From contig JAJEEE010000056.1 of the NCBI GenBank assembly GCA_022821145.1, positions 1-64,000 on the forward strand: DNA of 64,000 bases. Reading direction: 5' to 3'. Shown here in pieces: positions 17,085 to 25,766 of this stretch. Every line of letters begins with the position of its first letter. Position 1 is the first letter of the stretch. Source of the DNA: Acidobacteriota bacterium (GTDB taxonomy: Bacteria > Acidobacteriota > Terriglobia > 20CM-2-55-15). The notes beneath the pieces were generated by a model. It saw only the letters and a list, made by a program, of their open reading frames with translations. It searched no databases and was not told the origin of the DNA. The position numbers and the translations under genes were made by a program.

Positions 17085-17582
17085 ATGCCCGATCCCGACA
17101 CCGACGCCACGCGGTCCGCCCTCGCGCTGAAGCTCGCCGACGCCACCCTGGAGACGCTGCGCGATCCGCGCGGCGCGCTGCTTCCCATTCTCCACGCCAT
17201 CCAGGAAGAAATGGGGTGCATTCCCGAGTCCGTGATCCCGGCCGTGGCCGAGCGGTTGAACCTGACGCGCGCCGAGGTCTACGGCGTCGTCACCTTCTAC
17301 GCCGACTTCCGCACCGAGCCGCTGGGCCGCTCCGTCGTGCACGTCTGCCTGGCCGAGTCCTGCCAGGCCCTGGGAAGCGCGGCCGTCGCCGACGCGGCGA
17401 AGGCGCACCTGGGCGTCGACTTCGAGGGCACGACCGCGGACGGGGCGTTCACGCTGCGCAAGGTCTATTGCCTGGGCAACTGCGCGCTGTCGCCCAGCGT
17501 CATGATCGGCGGCGACGTCCACGGCCGGGTCTCGCCCGGCGCGGTCGGGGAACTGATCGAAGCCGGGAGGGCCGGGCCGTGA
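17085..17582 (+). CDS. fdsG: NAD-dependent formate dehydrogenase gamma subunit
   Basis: 165 residues, NuoE/thioredoxin-like [2Fe-2S] family. It has ILHAIQEEMGCIPESVIPAVAERL and YGVVTFYADFRTEP. Its four cluster cysteines appear in CLAESCQALG and in KVYCLGNCALSPSVMIGG. In FdsG the cluster sits in the electron path toward the flavin. The next gene's GTG overlaps its TGA (GTGA), so the operon is tightly coupled. No clear ribosome site precedes the ATG at 17085. Confidence 0.88.
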   Translation: MPDPDTDATRSALALKLADATLETLRDPRGALLPILHAIQEEMGCIPESVIPAVAERLNLTRAEVYGVVTFYADFRTEPLGRSVVHVCLAESCQALGSAAVADAAKAHLGVDFEGTTADGAFTLRKVYCLGNCALSPSVMIGGDVHGRVSPGAVGELIEAGRAGP

Positions 17583-19141
17583 CGGCGCGCGTCTTCGTTC
17601 CGCGCGACTCCGGCGCGCTCGCGATGGGCGCCGAATCGGTCGCCGCGGCCATCCGGGACGAGGCCGGCCGGCGGGGGGAGCCGGTCGACGTCGTCCGCAC
17701 GGGCTCGCGCGGCATGTACTGGCTCGAGCCGCTGGTCGAGGTGGACGCCGGCGGTTCGCGGGCGGCGTACGGGCCCGTCGCCGCCTCCGACGTCGCCTCG
17801 CTGTTCGACGCGGGCTTCCTGGCCGGCGGCGCGCACGCGCTGGGGCACGGGCCGGTGGAGGCGATCCCGTACTTCGCGAACCAGGAGCGCGTCACCTTCG
17901 CGCGCGTCGGCATCGTCGATCCGTGGTCGCTGGACGACTACCTCGACACGGGCGGCTTCAAGGGGCTGGCGAACGCGCTCTCGATGGGCGGCGCGGAGAT
18001 CGTCGATACCGTCACCGAGTCCGGTTTGAGAGGCCGCGGCGGCGCCGCGTTCCCCACCGGGATCAAGTGGAAGACGGCGCTGGATGCGCCCTCCGACGTC
18101 AAGTACGTCGTCGCGAACGCCGACGAGGGCGACTCGGGGACGTTCTCGGACCGGATGGTCATGGAGGGCGACCCGTTCATGCTGATCGAGGGCATGATCA
18201 TCGCCGGGCTGGCCATCGACGCTCGCGAGGGCTACATCTACCTGCGGTCCGAGTACCCCCACGCCCACGAGACCCTCCGGCGCGCCATCGCCACCGCCTA
18301 CGACCACGCCTACCTGGGCGACGACATCCTGGGCAGCGGCCGCGCGTTCCACCTGGACGTCCGGCTGGGCGCCGGCGCCTATATCTGCGGCGAGGAGACC
18401 GCGCTGCTGGAGAGCCTGGAAGGCAAGCGCGGCATGATCCGGCCGCGCCCGCCGCTGCCCGCGGTGTCGGGCCTGTGGGGCCGGCCGACGATCCTGAACA
18501 ACGTCATCACGCTGGCCTCGGCGCCGCTGATCTTCGAGAAGGGCGCGGCGTACTACAAGGACTACGGCATGGGGCGCTCCCGGGGCACGCTGCCGTTCCA
18601 GGTCTCCGGCAACATCCGGCGGGGCGGTCTCGTCGAGAAGGCCTTCGGCCTGACCCTGGGGGACCTGCTCTACGACTTCGGCGGCGGCAGCCGGACCGGG
18701 CGGCCCATCCGCGCCGTGCAGGTGGGCGGCCCGCTGGGGGCCTACATCCCCGAATCCCAGTTCGACACGCCCCTCGACTACGAGGCCTTCAGCGGCATCC
18801 GCGCCATGCTGGGCCATGGCGGGGCCGTCGCCTTCGACGACACGGTCGACATGGCCGCGATGGCGCGCTTCGCCATGGATTTCTGCGCCGAGGAGTCGTG
18901 CGGCAAGTGCACGCCCTGCCGGATCGGGTCCACGCGCGGCGTGGAGGTCATCGACCGCATCCGCGCGGACGCGGATCGGTCCGGGAACCTGCGCCTCCTG
19001 GGCGATCTGACCGACCTCATGCTGTACGGCTCGCTGTGCGGCCTGGGCGGGTTGATCCCCTATCCCGTGGTCAGCGCGCTGAAGCACTTTCCCGAAGACT
19101 TCGGCGCCGAGGATGTGAAAGAATTGAATCTTCCGTTCTGA
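17579..19141 (+). CDS. fdsB: NAD-dependent formate dehydrogenase beta subunit (flavoprotein)
   Basis: 520 residues from GTG. An N-terminal thioredoxin-like region (about 1-110) precedes a NuoF-like core. The core has the NADH/FMN site motifs GLRGRGGAAFPTGIKW, VVANADEGDSGTFSDR and GAGAYICGEETALLESLEG. The [4Fe-4S] cysteines are in ESCGKCTPCRIGSTRG with a fourth Cys in YGSLCGLGG. FMN here passes electrons from formate to NAD+. It overlaps fdsG and is 31 bases before fdsA. Confidence 0.9.
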   Translation: MTARVFVPRDSGALAMGAESVAAAIRDEAGRRGEPVDVVRTGSRGMYWLEPLVEVDAGGSRAAYGPVAASDVASLFDAGFLAGGAHALGHGPVEAIPYFANQERVTFARVGIVDPWSLDDYLDTGGFKGLANALSMGGAEIVDTVTESGLRGRGGAAFPTGIKWKTALDAPSDVKYVVANADEGDSGTFSDRMVMEGDPFMLIEGMIIAGLAIDAREGYIYLRSEYPHAHETLRRAIATAYDHAYLGDDILGSGRAFHLDVRLGAGAYICGEETALLESLEGKRGMIRPRPPLPAVSGLWGRPTILNNVITLASAPLIFEKGAAYYKDYGMGRSRGTLPFQVSGNIRRGGLVEKAFGLTLGDLLYDFGGGSRTGRPIRAVQVGGPLGAYIPESQFDTPLDYEAFSGIRAMLGHGGAVAFDDTVDMAAMARFAMDFCAEESCGKCTPCRIGSTRGVEVIDRIRADADRSGNLRLLGDLTDLMLYGSLCGLGGLIPYPVVSALKHFPEDFGAEDVKELNLPF

Positions 19142-19172
19142 GGCCGCCCCGGGCGGCGACCGGAGCCCGATC

Positions 19173-22022
19173 ATGCAATCCATCACCGACCGCGACCTGG
19201 GGACGCCCCGCCCGAAAACGACACGGACCGTCACCGTCGAGATCGACCACCGGACGGTCGAGGTCCCCGAGGGCAGCACCGTCATGCACGCCGCGGCGGC
19301 GAACGGCATCGCGGTGCCCAAGCTGTGCGCGACCGACAGCCTGGAGCCGTTCGGCTCCTGCCGCCTGTGCCTGGTCGAGATCGAGGGCCGGCGCGGCTAT
19401 CCGGCGTCCTGCACCACGCCCGTCGAGGCGGGCATGAAGGTCCGGACCCAGAGTGAGCGGCTGGCCGATCTGCGGCGGGGCGTGATGGAGCTCTACATCT
19501 CGGACCACCCGCTGGACTGCCTGACCTGTCCGGCCAACGGGCACTGCGAGCTGCAGGACATGGCGGGCGCGGTCGGCCTCCGCGACGTCCGCTACGGTTA
19601 CGAGGGCGTCCACCACCTCGACGCCGAGACGGACGCGTCGAATCCCTACTTCGCGTTCGACCCCTCGAAGTGCATCGTCTGCAGCCGCTGCGTCCGCGCC
19701 TGCGAGGAGACGCAGGGCACGTTCGCGCTGACCGTCGACGGGCGCGGGTTCGCCTCGACGATCGCGGCCGGCATGAACGAGCCGTTCATGGACTCGGAGT
19801 GCGTGTCCTGCGGCGCCTGCGTCCAGGCCTGCCCGACCTCCACGCTGATGGAGAAGTCGGTCTATGCGCACGGCCAGCCCGATCGGACCGTCACCACCAC
19901 GTGCGCCTACTGCGGCGTCGGCTGCTCGTTCAAGGCCGAGGTCAAGGGCACGCAGGTGGTCCGCATGGTGCCCAACAAGGACGGCCAGGCCAACCACGGG
20001 CACTCCTGCGTCAAGGGGCGGTTCGCCTACGGGTACGCGTCGCACCCGGACCGGATCACGCAACCGCTCGTACGCGCCTCGATCGACGATCCCTGGAAGG
20101 AGGTGTCCTGGGACGACGCGATCGCGCACGCCGCTTCCGAGTTCAAGCGCATCCGCGACCGGTACGGCCGCAACGCCCTGGGCGGCATCACGTCGTCGCG
20201 GTGCACGAACGAAGAGGCCTACCTGGTCCAGAAGCTGGTGCGGGCGGGGTTCGGCAACAACAACGTCGACACCTGCGCGCGCGTCTGCCATTCGCCCACC
20301 GGCTACGGCCTGAAGACGACGCTGGGCACGTCGGCCGGCACGCAGGCGTTCGACTCGGTCGAAGAGGCCGACGTGGTGATGATCATCGGCGCCAACCCGA
20401 CCGACGGCCATCCGGTATTCGCTTCGCAGATGAAGCGGCGCCTGCGCGCCGGGGCGCGGCTGATCATCGTCGATCCGCGGGTGATCGACCTGGTCCGGAC
20501 GCCCCACGTCCAGGCCGACCACCACCTGCAGTTGAGGCCCGGCACCAACGTGGCCGTGATCAACGGCTTGGCCCACGTGATCGTCACCGAGGGGCTCACC
20601 GACGACGCGTTCGCCAACGAGCGGTGCGACCCGGACGAGTACGCCGAGTGGAAGGCGTTCGTCTCGCACGAGAAGTATTCGCCCCGCAACGTCGAGCGGA
20701 TGACCGGCGTGAGAGCCGAGACGCTGCGCCGGGCCGCGCGCCTGTACGCGAAAGGGCCGAACTCGGCCATCTACTACGGCCTGGGCGTCACCGAGCACAG
20801 CCAGGGGTCCACCATGGTCATCGGCATGGCCAACCTCGCCATGGCCACGGGCAACATCGGCCGCGAGGGCGTGGGCGTCAGCCCGTTGCGCGGACAGAAC
20901 AACGTGCAGGGCTCCTGCGACATGGGATCGTTCCCGCACGAGTTGTCCGGCTACCGGCACCTGTCCGATGGCGAGACACGCCGGTTGTTCCAGCAGGACT
21001 GGGGCGTCGAGATCGACCCGGAGCCCGGCCTCCGCATCCCGAACATGTTCGACGCCGCGCTGGACGGCAGCTTCAAGGGCATGTACATCCAGGGCGAGGA
21101 CTTCGTGCAGTCCGACCCCAACACGCAGCACATCGAGGCCGCGATGCGGGCCATGGAGTGCGTCATCGTCCAGGACCTGTTCCTGAACGAGACGGCCAAG
21201 TTCGCGCACGTCTTCTTTCCCGGCGCGACGTTCCTGGAAAAGGACGGCACGTTCACCAACGCGGAGCGCCGGATCCAGCGCGTCCGGAAGATCATGCCGC
21301 CGGCGGCGGGGATGGCCGACTGGGAAGTCACCCAGGCGTTCTCCAACGCCATGGGCTATCCGATGCGCTACGCGCATCCGTCGGAGATCATGGACGAGAT
21401 CGCGCGCCTGACGCCGACCTTCCGGGGCGTCAGCTTCGAGACGATCGACCGGCTGGGGAGCGTGCAGTGGCCGTGCAACGACGCGATGCCCGAAGGCACG
21501 CCCACCATGCACGTCGGCGGCTTCGTCCGGGGCAAGGGCAAGTTCGTCGTCACCGAATACGTCGAGACCGACGAGCGCTCCAGCCGCCGGTTCCCGCTGC
21601 TGCTCACCACGGGACGCGTGCTCGCCCAGTACAACGTGGGCGCGCAGACGCGGCGGACCCCGAACCGGGAGTGGCACGACGAGGACATCCTGGAGATCCA
21701 TCCCCACGACGCCGAGCAGCGGGGCATCGCCGACGGCGGGCTCGTGTCGCTCGCCAGCCGCGTCGGCGACACCGTCCTGAAGGCCCGCGTCACCGAGCGC
21801 ATCCAGCCGGGCGTGGTCTACACGACGTTCCACCACCCGCTCTGCGGCACGAACGTCGTGACGACCGAGAACTCCGACTGGGCCACCAACTGCCCGGAGT
21901 ACAAGGTGACCGCGGTGGAGGTGGCGCCCGTCACGCGGCTGTCGGAGTGGCAGGAGCAGTACCGGGACTTCACCCGCAAGCAGGAGGATCTGCTCCGGGA
22001 ACGCGCCTCGGTCCGGACCTGA
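19173..22022 (+). CDS. fdsA: NAD-dependent formate dehydrogenase alpha (molybdenum) subunit
   Basis: 949 residues. The N-terminal [2Fe-2S] domain has Cys52, Cys63, Cys66 and Cys80. A HxxxCxxCxxxxxC site (DHPLDCLTCPANGHC) and two ferredoxin motifs follow (CIVCSRCVRAC, CVSCGACVQAC). A further [4Fe-4S] site (CAYCGVGC, 244-251) precedes the molybdopterin domains. The active-site residue is Cys372 in DTCARVCHSPT, at the position of selenocysteine in E. coli FdhF, so this is a Cys enzyme. It oxidises formate to CO2 in the cytoplasm and can run in reverse in related enzymes. The fdhD-type sulfurtransferase normally needed for maturation is not in this window. Confidence 0.92.
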   Translation: MQSITDRDLGTPRPKTTRTVTVEIDHRTVEVPEGSTVMHAAAANGIAVPKLCATDSLEPFGSCRLCLVEIEGRRGYPASCTTPVEAGMKVRTQSERLADLRRGVMELYISDHPLDCLTCPANGHCELQDMAGAVGLRDVRYGYEGVHHLDAETDASNPYFAFDPSKCIVCSRCVRACEETQGTFALTVDGRGFASTIAAGMNEPFMDSECVSCGACVQACPTSTLMEKSVYAHGQPDRTVTTTCAYCGVGCSFKAEVKGTQVVRMVPNKDGQANHGHSCVKGRFAYGYASHPDRITQPLVRASIDDPWKEVSWDDAIAHAASEFKRIRDRYGRNALGGITSSRCTNEEAYLVQKLVRAGFGNNNVDTCARVCHSPTGYGLKTTLGTSAGTQAFDSVEEADVVMIIGANPTDGHPVFASQMKRRLRAGARLIIVDPRVIDLVRTPHVQADHHLQLRPGTNVAVINGLAHVIVTEGLTDDAFANERCDPDEYAEWKAFVSHEKYSPRNVERMTGVRAETLRRAARLYAKGPNSAIYYGLGVTEHSQGSTMVIGMANLAMATGNIGREGVGVSPLRGQNNVQGSCDMGSFPHELSGYRHLSDGETRRLFQQDWGVEIDPEPGLRIPNMFDAALDGSFKGMYIQGEDFVQSDPNTQHIEAAMRAMECVIVQDLFLNETAKFAHVFFPGATFLEKDGTFTNAERRIQRVRKIMPPAAGMADWEVTQAFSNAMGYPMRYAHPSEIMDEIARLTPTFRGVSFETIDRLGSVQWPCNDAMPEGTPTMHVGGFVRGKGKFVVTEYVETDERSSRRFPLLLTTGRVLAQYNVGAQTRRTPNREWHDEDILEIHPHDAEQRGIADGGLVSLASRVGDTVLKARVTERIQPGVVYTTFHHPLCGTNVVTTENSDWATNCPEYKVTAVEVAPVTRLSEWQEQYRDFTRKQEDLLRERASVRT

Positions 22023-22026
22023 TCGG

Positions 22027-22248
22027 ATGGAAGTCCGCAGACTGGTCAAGATGGCCAACGACATCGGGGCCTTCTTCGAGCGCGGGGGCGACGCCGGCGG
22101 CGTGGCCAACCACATCCGCATGTTCTGGGACCCGCGCATGCGGCGCGAGATCCTCGTCCACCTGGACGAAACCGGCGGCGACGGCCTGACGCCGATCGTG
22201 CGGGAGGCGCTCCAGCAGCACGGCCACGAACTCGATCCCGGATCATGA
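22027..22248 (+). CDS. fdsD: Formate dehydrogenase delta subunit
   Basis: 73 residues, the usual size of FdsD. Motifs are LVKMANDIGAFFE, VANHIRMFWDPRMRREI and a C-terminal helix. FdsD is a small accessory subunit of the soluble Fds complex. It starts 4 bases after fdsA and its stop overlaps the next small gene by 4 bases (ATGA), consistent with one transcript fdsG-B-A-D-x. Confidence 0.85.
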   Translation: MEVRRLVKMANDIGAFFERGGDAGGVANHIRMFWDPRMRREILVHLDETGGDGLTPIVREALQQHGHELDPGS

Positions 22249-22550
22249 TGAAGCGTGTTGAGGAGATGAGCGGCCGCGGCCGGCTCGAATGCGGCGGCGC
22301 CGTGTATCCGGGAGTTCGGTACGACGTGGCGCGGTACCAGGGCTATTCGCCCGCGGGGTTGCCCGTGCCGGGCCGGTTCCGGCTGGACGGCTCGATCGAT
22401 GCGGCCGTCCTGGGCGACGCCGCCGAACGCGTCGGCTCGAGCGTGACGCTCGGGCTGGACGACGGCCGGAGCCTCCGGTTGACGCTCGTCGACAGTGACG
22501 GCGGCGTCCTGGCCGAAGGGCACGGGCCGTCGCGCTGCGGCTGCTGTTAG
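22245..22550 (+). CDS. Small protein with C-terminal Cys cluster, unknown
   Basis: 101 residues if the ATG overlapping the fdsD stop is used; an ATG at 22248 and one at 22266 are alternatives. No signal peptide. Beta-rich (GRLECGGAVYPGVRYDVARY, SVTLGLDDGRSLRLTLVDSDGG) and ending RCGCC. The C-terminal cysteines and the position after fdsD suggest an accessory or cofactor-handling role for formate dehydrogenase; this is inference. No family recognised. Confidence 0.55.
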   Translation: MMKRVEEMSGRGRLECGGAVYPGVRYDVARYQGYSPAGLPVPGRFRLDGSIDAAVLGDAAERVGSSVTLGLDDGRSLRLTLVDSDGGVLAEGHGPSRCGCC

Positions 22551-22556
22551 CCGCCC

Positions 22557-22586
22557 TTGTACAATTCCGCCGCGGGCTGCTACGAT
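22557..22586 (+). promoter_or_regulatory. Promoter for the membrane-protein genes at 22637-24357
   Basis: TTGTAC (22557-22562) and TACGAT (22581-22586) lie 18 bases apart, shortly after the fds-linked small gene and about 50 bases before the ATG at 22637. The hexamers resemble those upstream of the aldolase operon. Confidence 0.5.
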
Positions 22587-22636
22587 TCTGCGGCCCTCGG
22601 GAGCAACGAGAACGGAAAAACAGGACACGTGACGCC

Positions 22637-23212
22637 ATGCAGAACAGGACAGTGATGATCGCCGGCTTCCTGGCCGGGTTCGTGAGCGCCCTCGTGTGGG
22701 TTCTCGGCACCGACGTCTTCCAGGGCCTGAGGCTCTGGTTGGAAGCGACGTTCTTCGGGACGTTCGTCCGCGAATCGACGTCGGCGTTCGGCTATCCGAC
22801 GTTCATCGTGCTTCACACCGTCGGCCTGGCCGTCGTCGTCGGCACGAGCACGCTGGTCGCGCTTCGTGTTCTCGGATTCGCGTCGACCATTCCGATCGCG
22901 CCGCTCGGGCGGCTGTTCCCGCTGATTTGGGGCGGGTTCGCGATCAACCTGTTCTCCGGAAGCGGCCTGGCCGCGGCGACGGCCGACGGGCAGTTGACCA
23001 ACCCGGTGTTCACCGCGAAGATCGTCTTCGTGGTCATCGCCGTCACGGCGATGTTCCTGCTGCAGAAGTCGCTGTTCGTGGACGCGCCCGAGCGCGAGCC
23101 CACCGTGACCCGCCTGCACCGGCAGTTGGCCGGGTCGATGGTCGGCTTATGGCTGCTGGCGATGGTGGCCGGGCGCCTGATCGCCTACGCCGGCGTCATC
23201 GTCGGTCGTTGA
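22637..23212 (+). CDS. Four- to five-helix membrane protein, unknown
   Basis: 191 residues with hydrophobic segments near 8-28, 58-80, 90-105, 130-150 and 165-185. A conserved-looking FIVLHTVGLAVVVGTSTLVALRVL lies in the second segment with a His that could bind haem; NLFSGSGLAAA and FTAKIVFVVIAV follow. It resembles DUF6644/DUF2214-like proteins, recalled without certainty. It precedes another multi-helix protein (22-base gap) and a 36-residue membrane peptide, which together look like a small inner-membrane assembly. Confidence 0.6.
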   Translation: MQNRTVMIAGFLAGFVSALVWVLGTDVFQGLRLWLEATFFGTFVRESTSAFGYPTFIVLHTVGLAVVVGTSTLVALRVLGFASTIPIAPLGRLFPLIWGGFAINLFSGSGLAAATADGQLTNPVFTAKIVFVVIAVTAMFLLQKSLFVDAPEREPTVTRLHRQLAGSMVGLWLLAMVAGRLIAYAGVIVGR

Positions 23213-23234
23213 ACCGGGTTCGAGGAGTCGCCTC

Positions 23235-24179
23235 ATGAACTTTATCGCTGAGCTGTTCGACATGAACTACGCGCATGTCCACATCGTGTTGAACCACTTC
23301 CCGACCGTCGGGGCCGCCATCGCGTTCGGGCTGCTGATGTACTCGTTGTTGCGCCGGCACGCCGAGCTGGAGGAGATCAGCCTGGTGCTCCTGATGGTGC
23401 TGGCGCTGCTGGGGATCCCGACCTTCATCACGGGCGCCGCCGCCGAGAGCACCATCAGCGTGCGTTCGGACACGGCGCTGGTCGAGGCCCACAAGGACGC
23501 CGCGGTGATCGCGTTCGTGCTGCTCGCCCTGACCGGGACCGCCGCCTGGCTCGGCCTGTGGCAGTCGCGCCGGTTCAAGCGCGTGGCCATGTGGAACCAG
23601 GTCGCCGTGTGCGGGCTCTCGCTCGTCACGCTGATCGCGATGGTCTGGACCGGAACGATGGGCGGCGAGATCAGCCACGTCGAGATCCGCGAGGAAGGGA
23701 TGGTGATTCCCGCCGAGGCCGAGACGGGCCTCAACGGGGAACTTGAGGCGTGGGTGCTGGACAACGCCTGGGTGTGGCCCGCCGGCGAGACGCTGCACTT
23801 CACCGGCATGACGATGTTGTTCGGCGTCGCCGTGCTGGTCAACCTGCGCCTGGTGGGCCTGCTCCGCAGTATCCCGTTCCGAGCGCTGCACCGGTTGTTG
23901 CCGATCGCCATCGCGGGTTTCGGCATCTCGCTGATTTCGGGCATGCTCCTGTTCAACGCCAACCCGATGCGGTACATCGCCGTGCCCACGTTCTTCCTGA
24001 AGATGTTCCTGCTGGTCGTCGCGGCGATCCTCGTGCTCTACGTGACGGTCTTCGACACCACCTGGAACCTGCGCGCCGGCGACAAGCCGCCGGTGGTGGC
24101 CAGGACGATCGGCGTCGCGACGACGGCCATGTGGTTGTGCGTGCTGTATTTCGGCCGGATGATCCCGTTCCTGGAGTAG
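23235..24179 (+). CDS. Multi-pass membrane protein with HxxLNHFP motif, unknown
   Basis: 314 residues and about eight membrane segments. The N-terminus NYAHVHIVLNHFPTVGAAIAFG resembles the opening of DUF2231-type membrane proteins, with several His on helices that could hold haem (HVHIVLNH, EAHKDAA, LHFTG). The C-terminal half (from about 190) repeats features of the preceding protein: LHFTGMTMLFGVAVLVNLRLVGLL aligns by eye with its FIVLHTVGLAVVVGTSTLVALRVL, so the proteins are related. Possibly a redox-linked membrane module; not established. Confidence 0.62.
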   Translation: MNFIAELFDMNYAHVHIVLNHFPTVGAAIAFGLLMYSLLRRHAELEEISLVLLMVLALLGIPTFITGAAAESTISVRSDTALVEAHKDAAVIAFVLLALTGTAAWLGLWQSRRFKRVAMWNQVAVCGLSLVTLIAMVWTGTMGGEISHVEIREEGMVIPAEAETGLNGELEAWVLDNAWVWPAGETLHFTGMTMLFGVAVLVNLRLVGLLRSIPFRALHRLLPIAIAGFGISLISGMLLFNANPMRYIAVPTFFLKMFLLVVAAILVLYVTVFDTTWNLRAGDKPPVVARTIGVATTAMWLCVLYFGRMIPFLE

Positions 24180-24246
24180 CCCGGCGAGACGCGTTCCGCG
24201 GCGGCGACGGGGCCGCCCGACACTCATCTGCTACTGGGAGAGCCGC

Positions 24247-24357
24247 ATGCTGGCACTATGGGTTTTCTTGGCCGTCGCCGTGGTCGTGGGGGTCGCGTTC
24301 TCGGCGATCTGCCTGCTCGACCGGGAGGCCGCCCGCCACGAGACCGACGACGAGTAG
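24247..24357 (+). CDS. 36-residue single-pass membrane peptide
   Basis: An ATG with GGGAG 7 bases upstream opens a 36-codon frame: MLALWVFLAVAVVVGVAF continuing SAICLLDREAARHETDDE, then TAG. One strongly hydrophobic helix (about 2-25) is followed by a charged, acidic tail. Codon use and the ribosome site suggest it is real and the third gene after the two membrane proteins. Small proteins of this type often are accessory subunits of membrane complexes. Confidence 0.6.
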   Translation: MLALWVFLAVAVVVGVAFSAICLLDREAARHETDDE

Positions 24358-24429
24358 GCGCGGCCGACGCCGTCGACTGCAATGCCTGCGGGCCGCTACA
24401 ATATGACCACGGGCCGTTAGCCTGCGCCG

Positions 24430-25054
24430 ATGTCCGACAGCACACGCTTTGCGCTACGCTCGGTCAGCGTTGTCGTGACTGCCCAGTTTCACAATCCGTC
24501 GATTCCCAATCCCGACTTTCTCGTAACCGATGACATCGTCCCGGAGGACTGGAAGGTCACGGACACGCTCACAACTCCACCGGTTTCGGTCGTAAGGTAC
24601 GATAATGGGGTTGAGTGGGCTCTCGATCAGTCGCGCATGACGGTAACGGAAAGAGCCGGACCCGATTTTCGGGACGTTTACCAAGTCCATGAGCCCGTAA
24701 TCGCCTACGTAAAAAGGGCTGGCGTACGTGCCCTACAGAACCCTTGGACTCAACTGCTTGGTGTCGCGGCAGCGGGCCGATTCGCGCCGCTGGCTCATAG
24801 AGCGGTTCGGAACGAATTGGCTGGCCGATGAAACGTCCTTACGGGCGATGACTCCCAAGTTCTCGCTGGATGCCGAAGATGCCGTGTGCCATATCAGTGC
24901 GGAACCGTCCGACGACGGAGACGGGTTCAATGCGGACTGCAATGTGCATCATCCGGGACCGCTCTCCTCTGAAAGAATATGTGCCGCCATTCGGCGCTGG
25001 CCCGAGAGACAGAAGCATGTTCTTGCAGCACTCGCGATGCTGTTCGGAGATTGA
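24430..25054 (+). pseudogene. Frameshifted unknown gene (two overlapping frames)
   Basis: An ORF from ATG 24430 reads FALRSVSVVVTAQFHNPSIP through VHEPVIAYVKR, then goes on in poor composition to 24831. The frame ending at 25054 takes over just after a run AAAAAGGG at 24711-24718, with LAYVPYRTLGLNCLV and a well-formed C-terminus. Removing one A from the run joins them as IAYVKGLAYVPYRTLGLNC, giving about 207 residues. A natural frameshift, a sequencing error or a programmed +1 shift could all explain it. It is 5 bases before the next gene and probably cotranscribed. Family not recognised. Confidence 0.6.
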
Positions 25055-25059
25055 ACGAC

Positions 25060-25686
25060 ATGAGCAGTTCGGAAACCACGGTCAGCCCTCGGTTCGAGGA
25101 AGTTTGCCGGAGTGCCGCGTTGGCGGCGCTGGCTCGCCAGGAGTTTTCGCCTGTCGGACATCATGAGCGGTGGCACGCTGAGAATTGGCTTGTGCCGGAG
25201 GTTATCGGACCGTTCGCGAGTTCGTGGGTTGCGGGCGAGGTCGGGAGTCGGACGGATGATCCCGCGTCACATTTGATTGACCGCGTGCTCGGTGCGACCG
25301 AGCCGTGCGATATCGTTGCGGCCGTTCGGTTGCTGGGTTTTCGCGCGATCGCCGATCGCCTCGAGTACCTGCAAGATCTTTCCGGTGAGGATGATTCCGA
25401 CGAGCCCGCAATGGTGCTCGATTCTCTTCGAGAGTTGGCGTTCTTTCTTGTGAGCGATCATCACTATGGGGATCCGGAAATCGCAATCAGCCCGGACGGT
25501 TGCCTGCAGACAGAGTGGCCGGTCGGGCGCACCGGGATCATCGCGATGAAGTTTCTACCGACCGGGTTCATCCAGTTCGCCGGTGTCTCCGGTCCGGCCG
25601 GCGATCACCCGATGCTCCGCGTCCATGGGACGTTGCCAAGAGTTCGGGCGTTGAGTGTTGTCGAAGCGTTCCAGGGAACGTCGTAA
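25060..25686 (+). CDS. Unknown cytosolic protein
   Basis: 208 residues, no signal or membrane segment. An Ala-rich N-terminal helix (FEEVCRSAALAALARQEF) is followed by HHERWHAENWLVPEVIGPF, then SLRELAFFLVSDHHYGDPEIAISPDGCLQTEWPV and KFLPTGFIQFAGVSGP. The second half looks like a small beta domain. Composition is less GC-rich than the surrounding metabolic genes. It starts 5 bases after the frameshifted gene. Likely an accessory gene; no function assigned. Confidence 0.6.
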   Translation: MSSSETTVSPRFEEVCRSAALAALARQEFSPVGHHERWHAENWLVPEVIGPFASSWVAGEVGSRTDDPASHLIDRVLGATEPCDIVAAVRLLGFRAIADRLEYLQDLSGEDDSDEPAMVLDSLRELAFFLVSDHHYGDPEIAISPDGCLQTEWPVGRTGIIAMKFLPTGFIQFAGVSGPAGDHPMLRVHGTLPRVRALSVVEAFQGTS

Positions 25687-25766
25687 GTGGGTTCCGATAC
25701 ACTGCCCGACGACGATCATCTCTCGAGGTACTGCAAGCCTCGGCGGTCGGAAGGGGCGGGTTGCCG

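Noticed and set aside
20286-20291. Selenocysteine at the FdsA active site
   Set aside because: The codon at residue 372 encodes Cys (TGC), not TGA.
19071-22628. 1185-codon minus-strand frame opposite fdsB/fdsA/fdsD
   Set aside because: Shadow of strong codon bias in the formate dehydrogenase genes; no domain, His/Arg/Asp-rich throughout.
24700-24730. Programmed +1 frameshift in the 24430 gene
   Set aside because: No known slippery site or stop-codon pause arrangement; a single-base indel in the A5 run is simpler. Not excluded.
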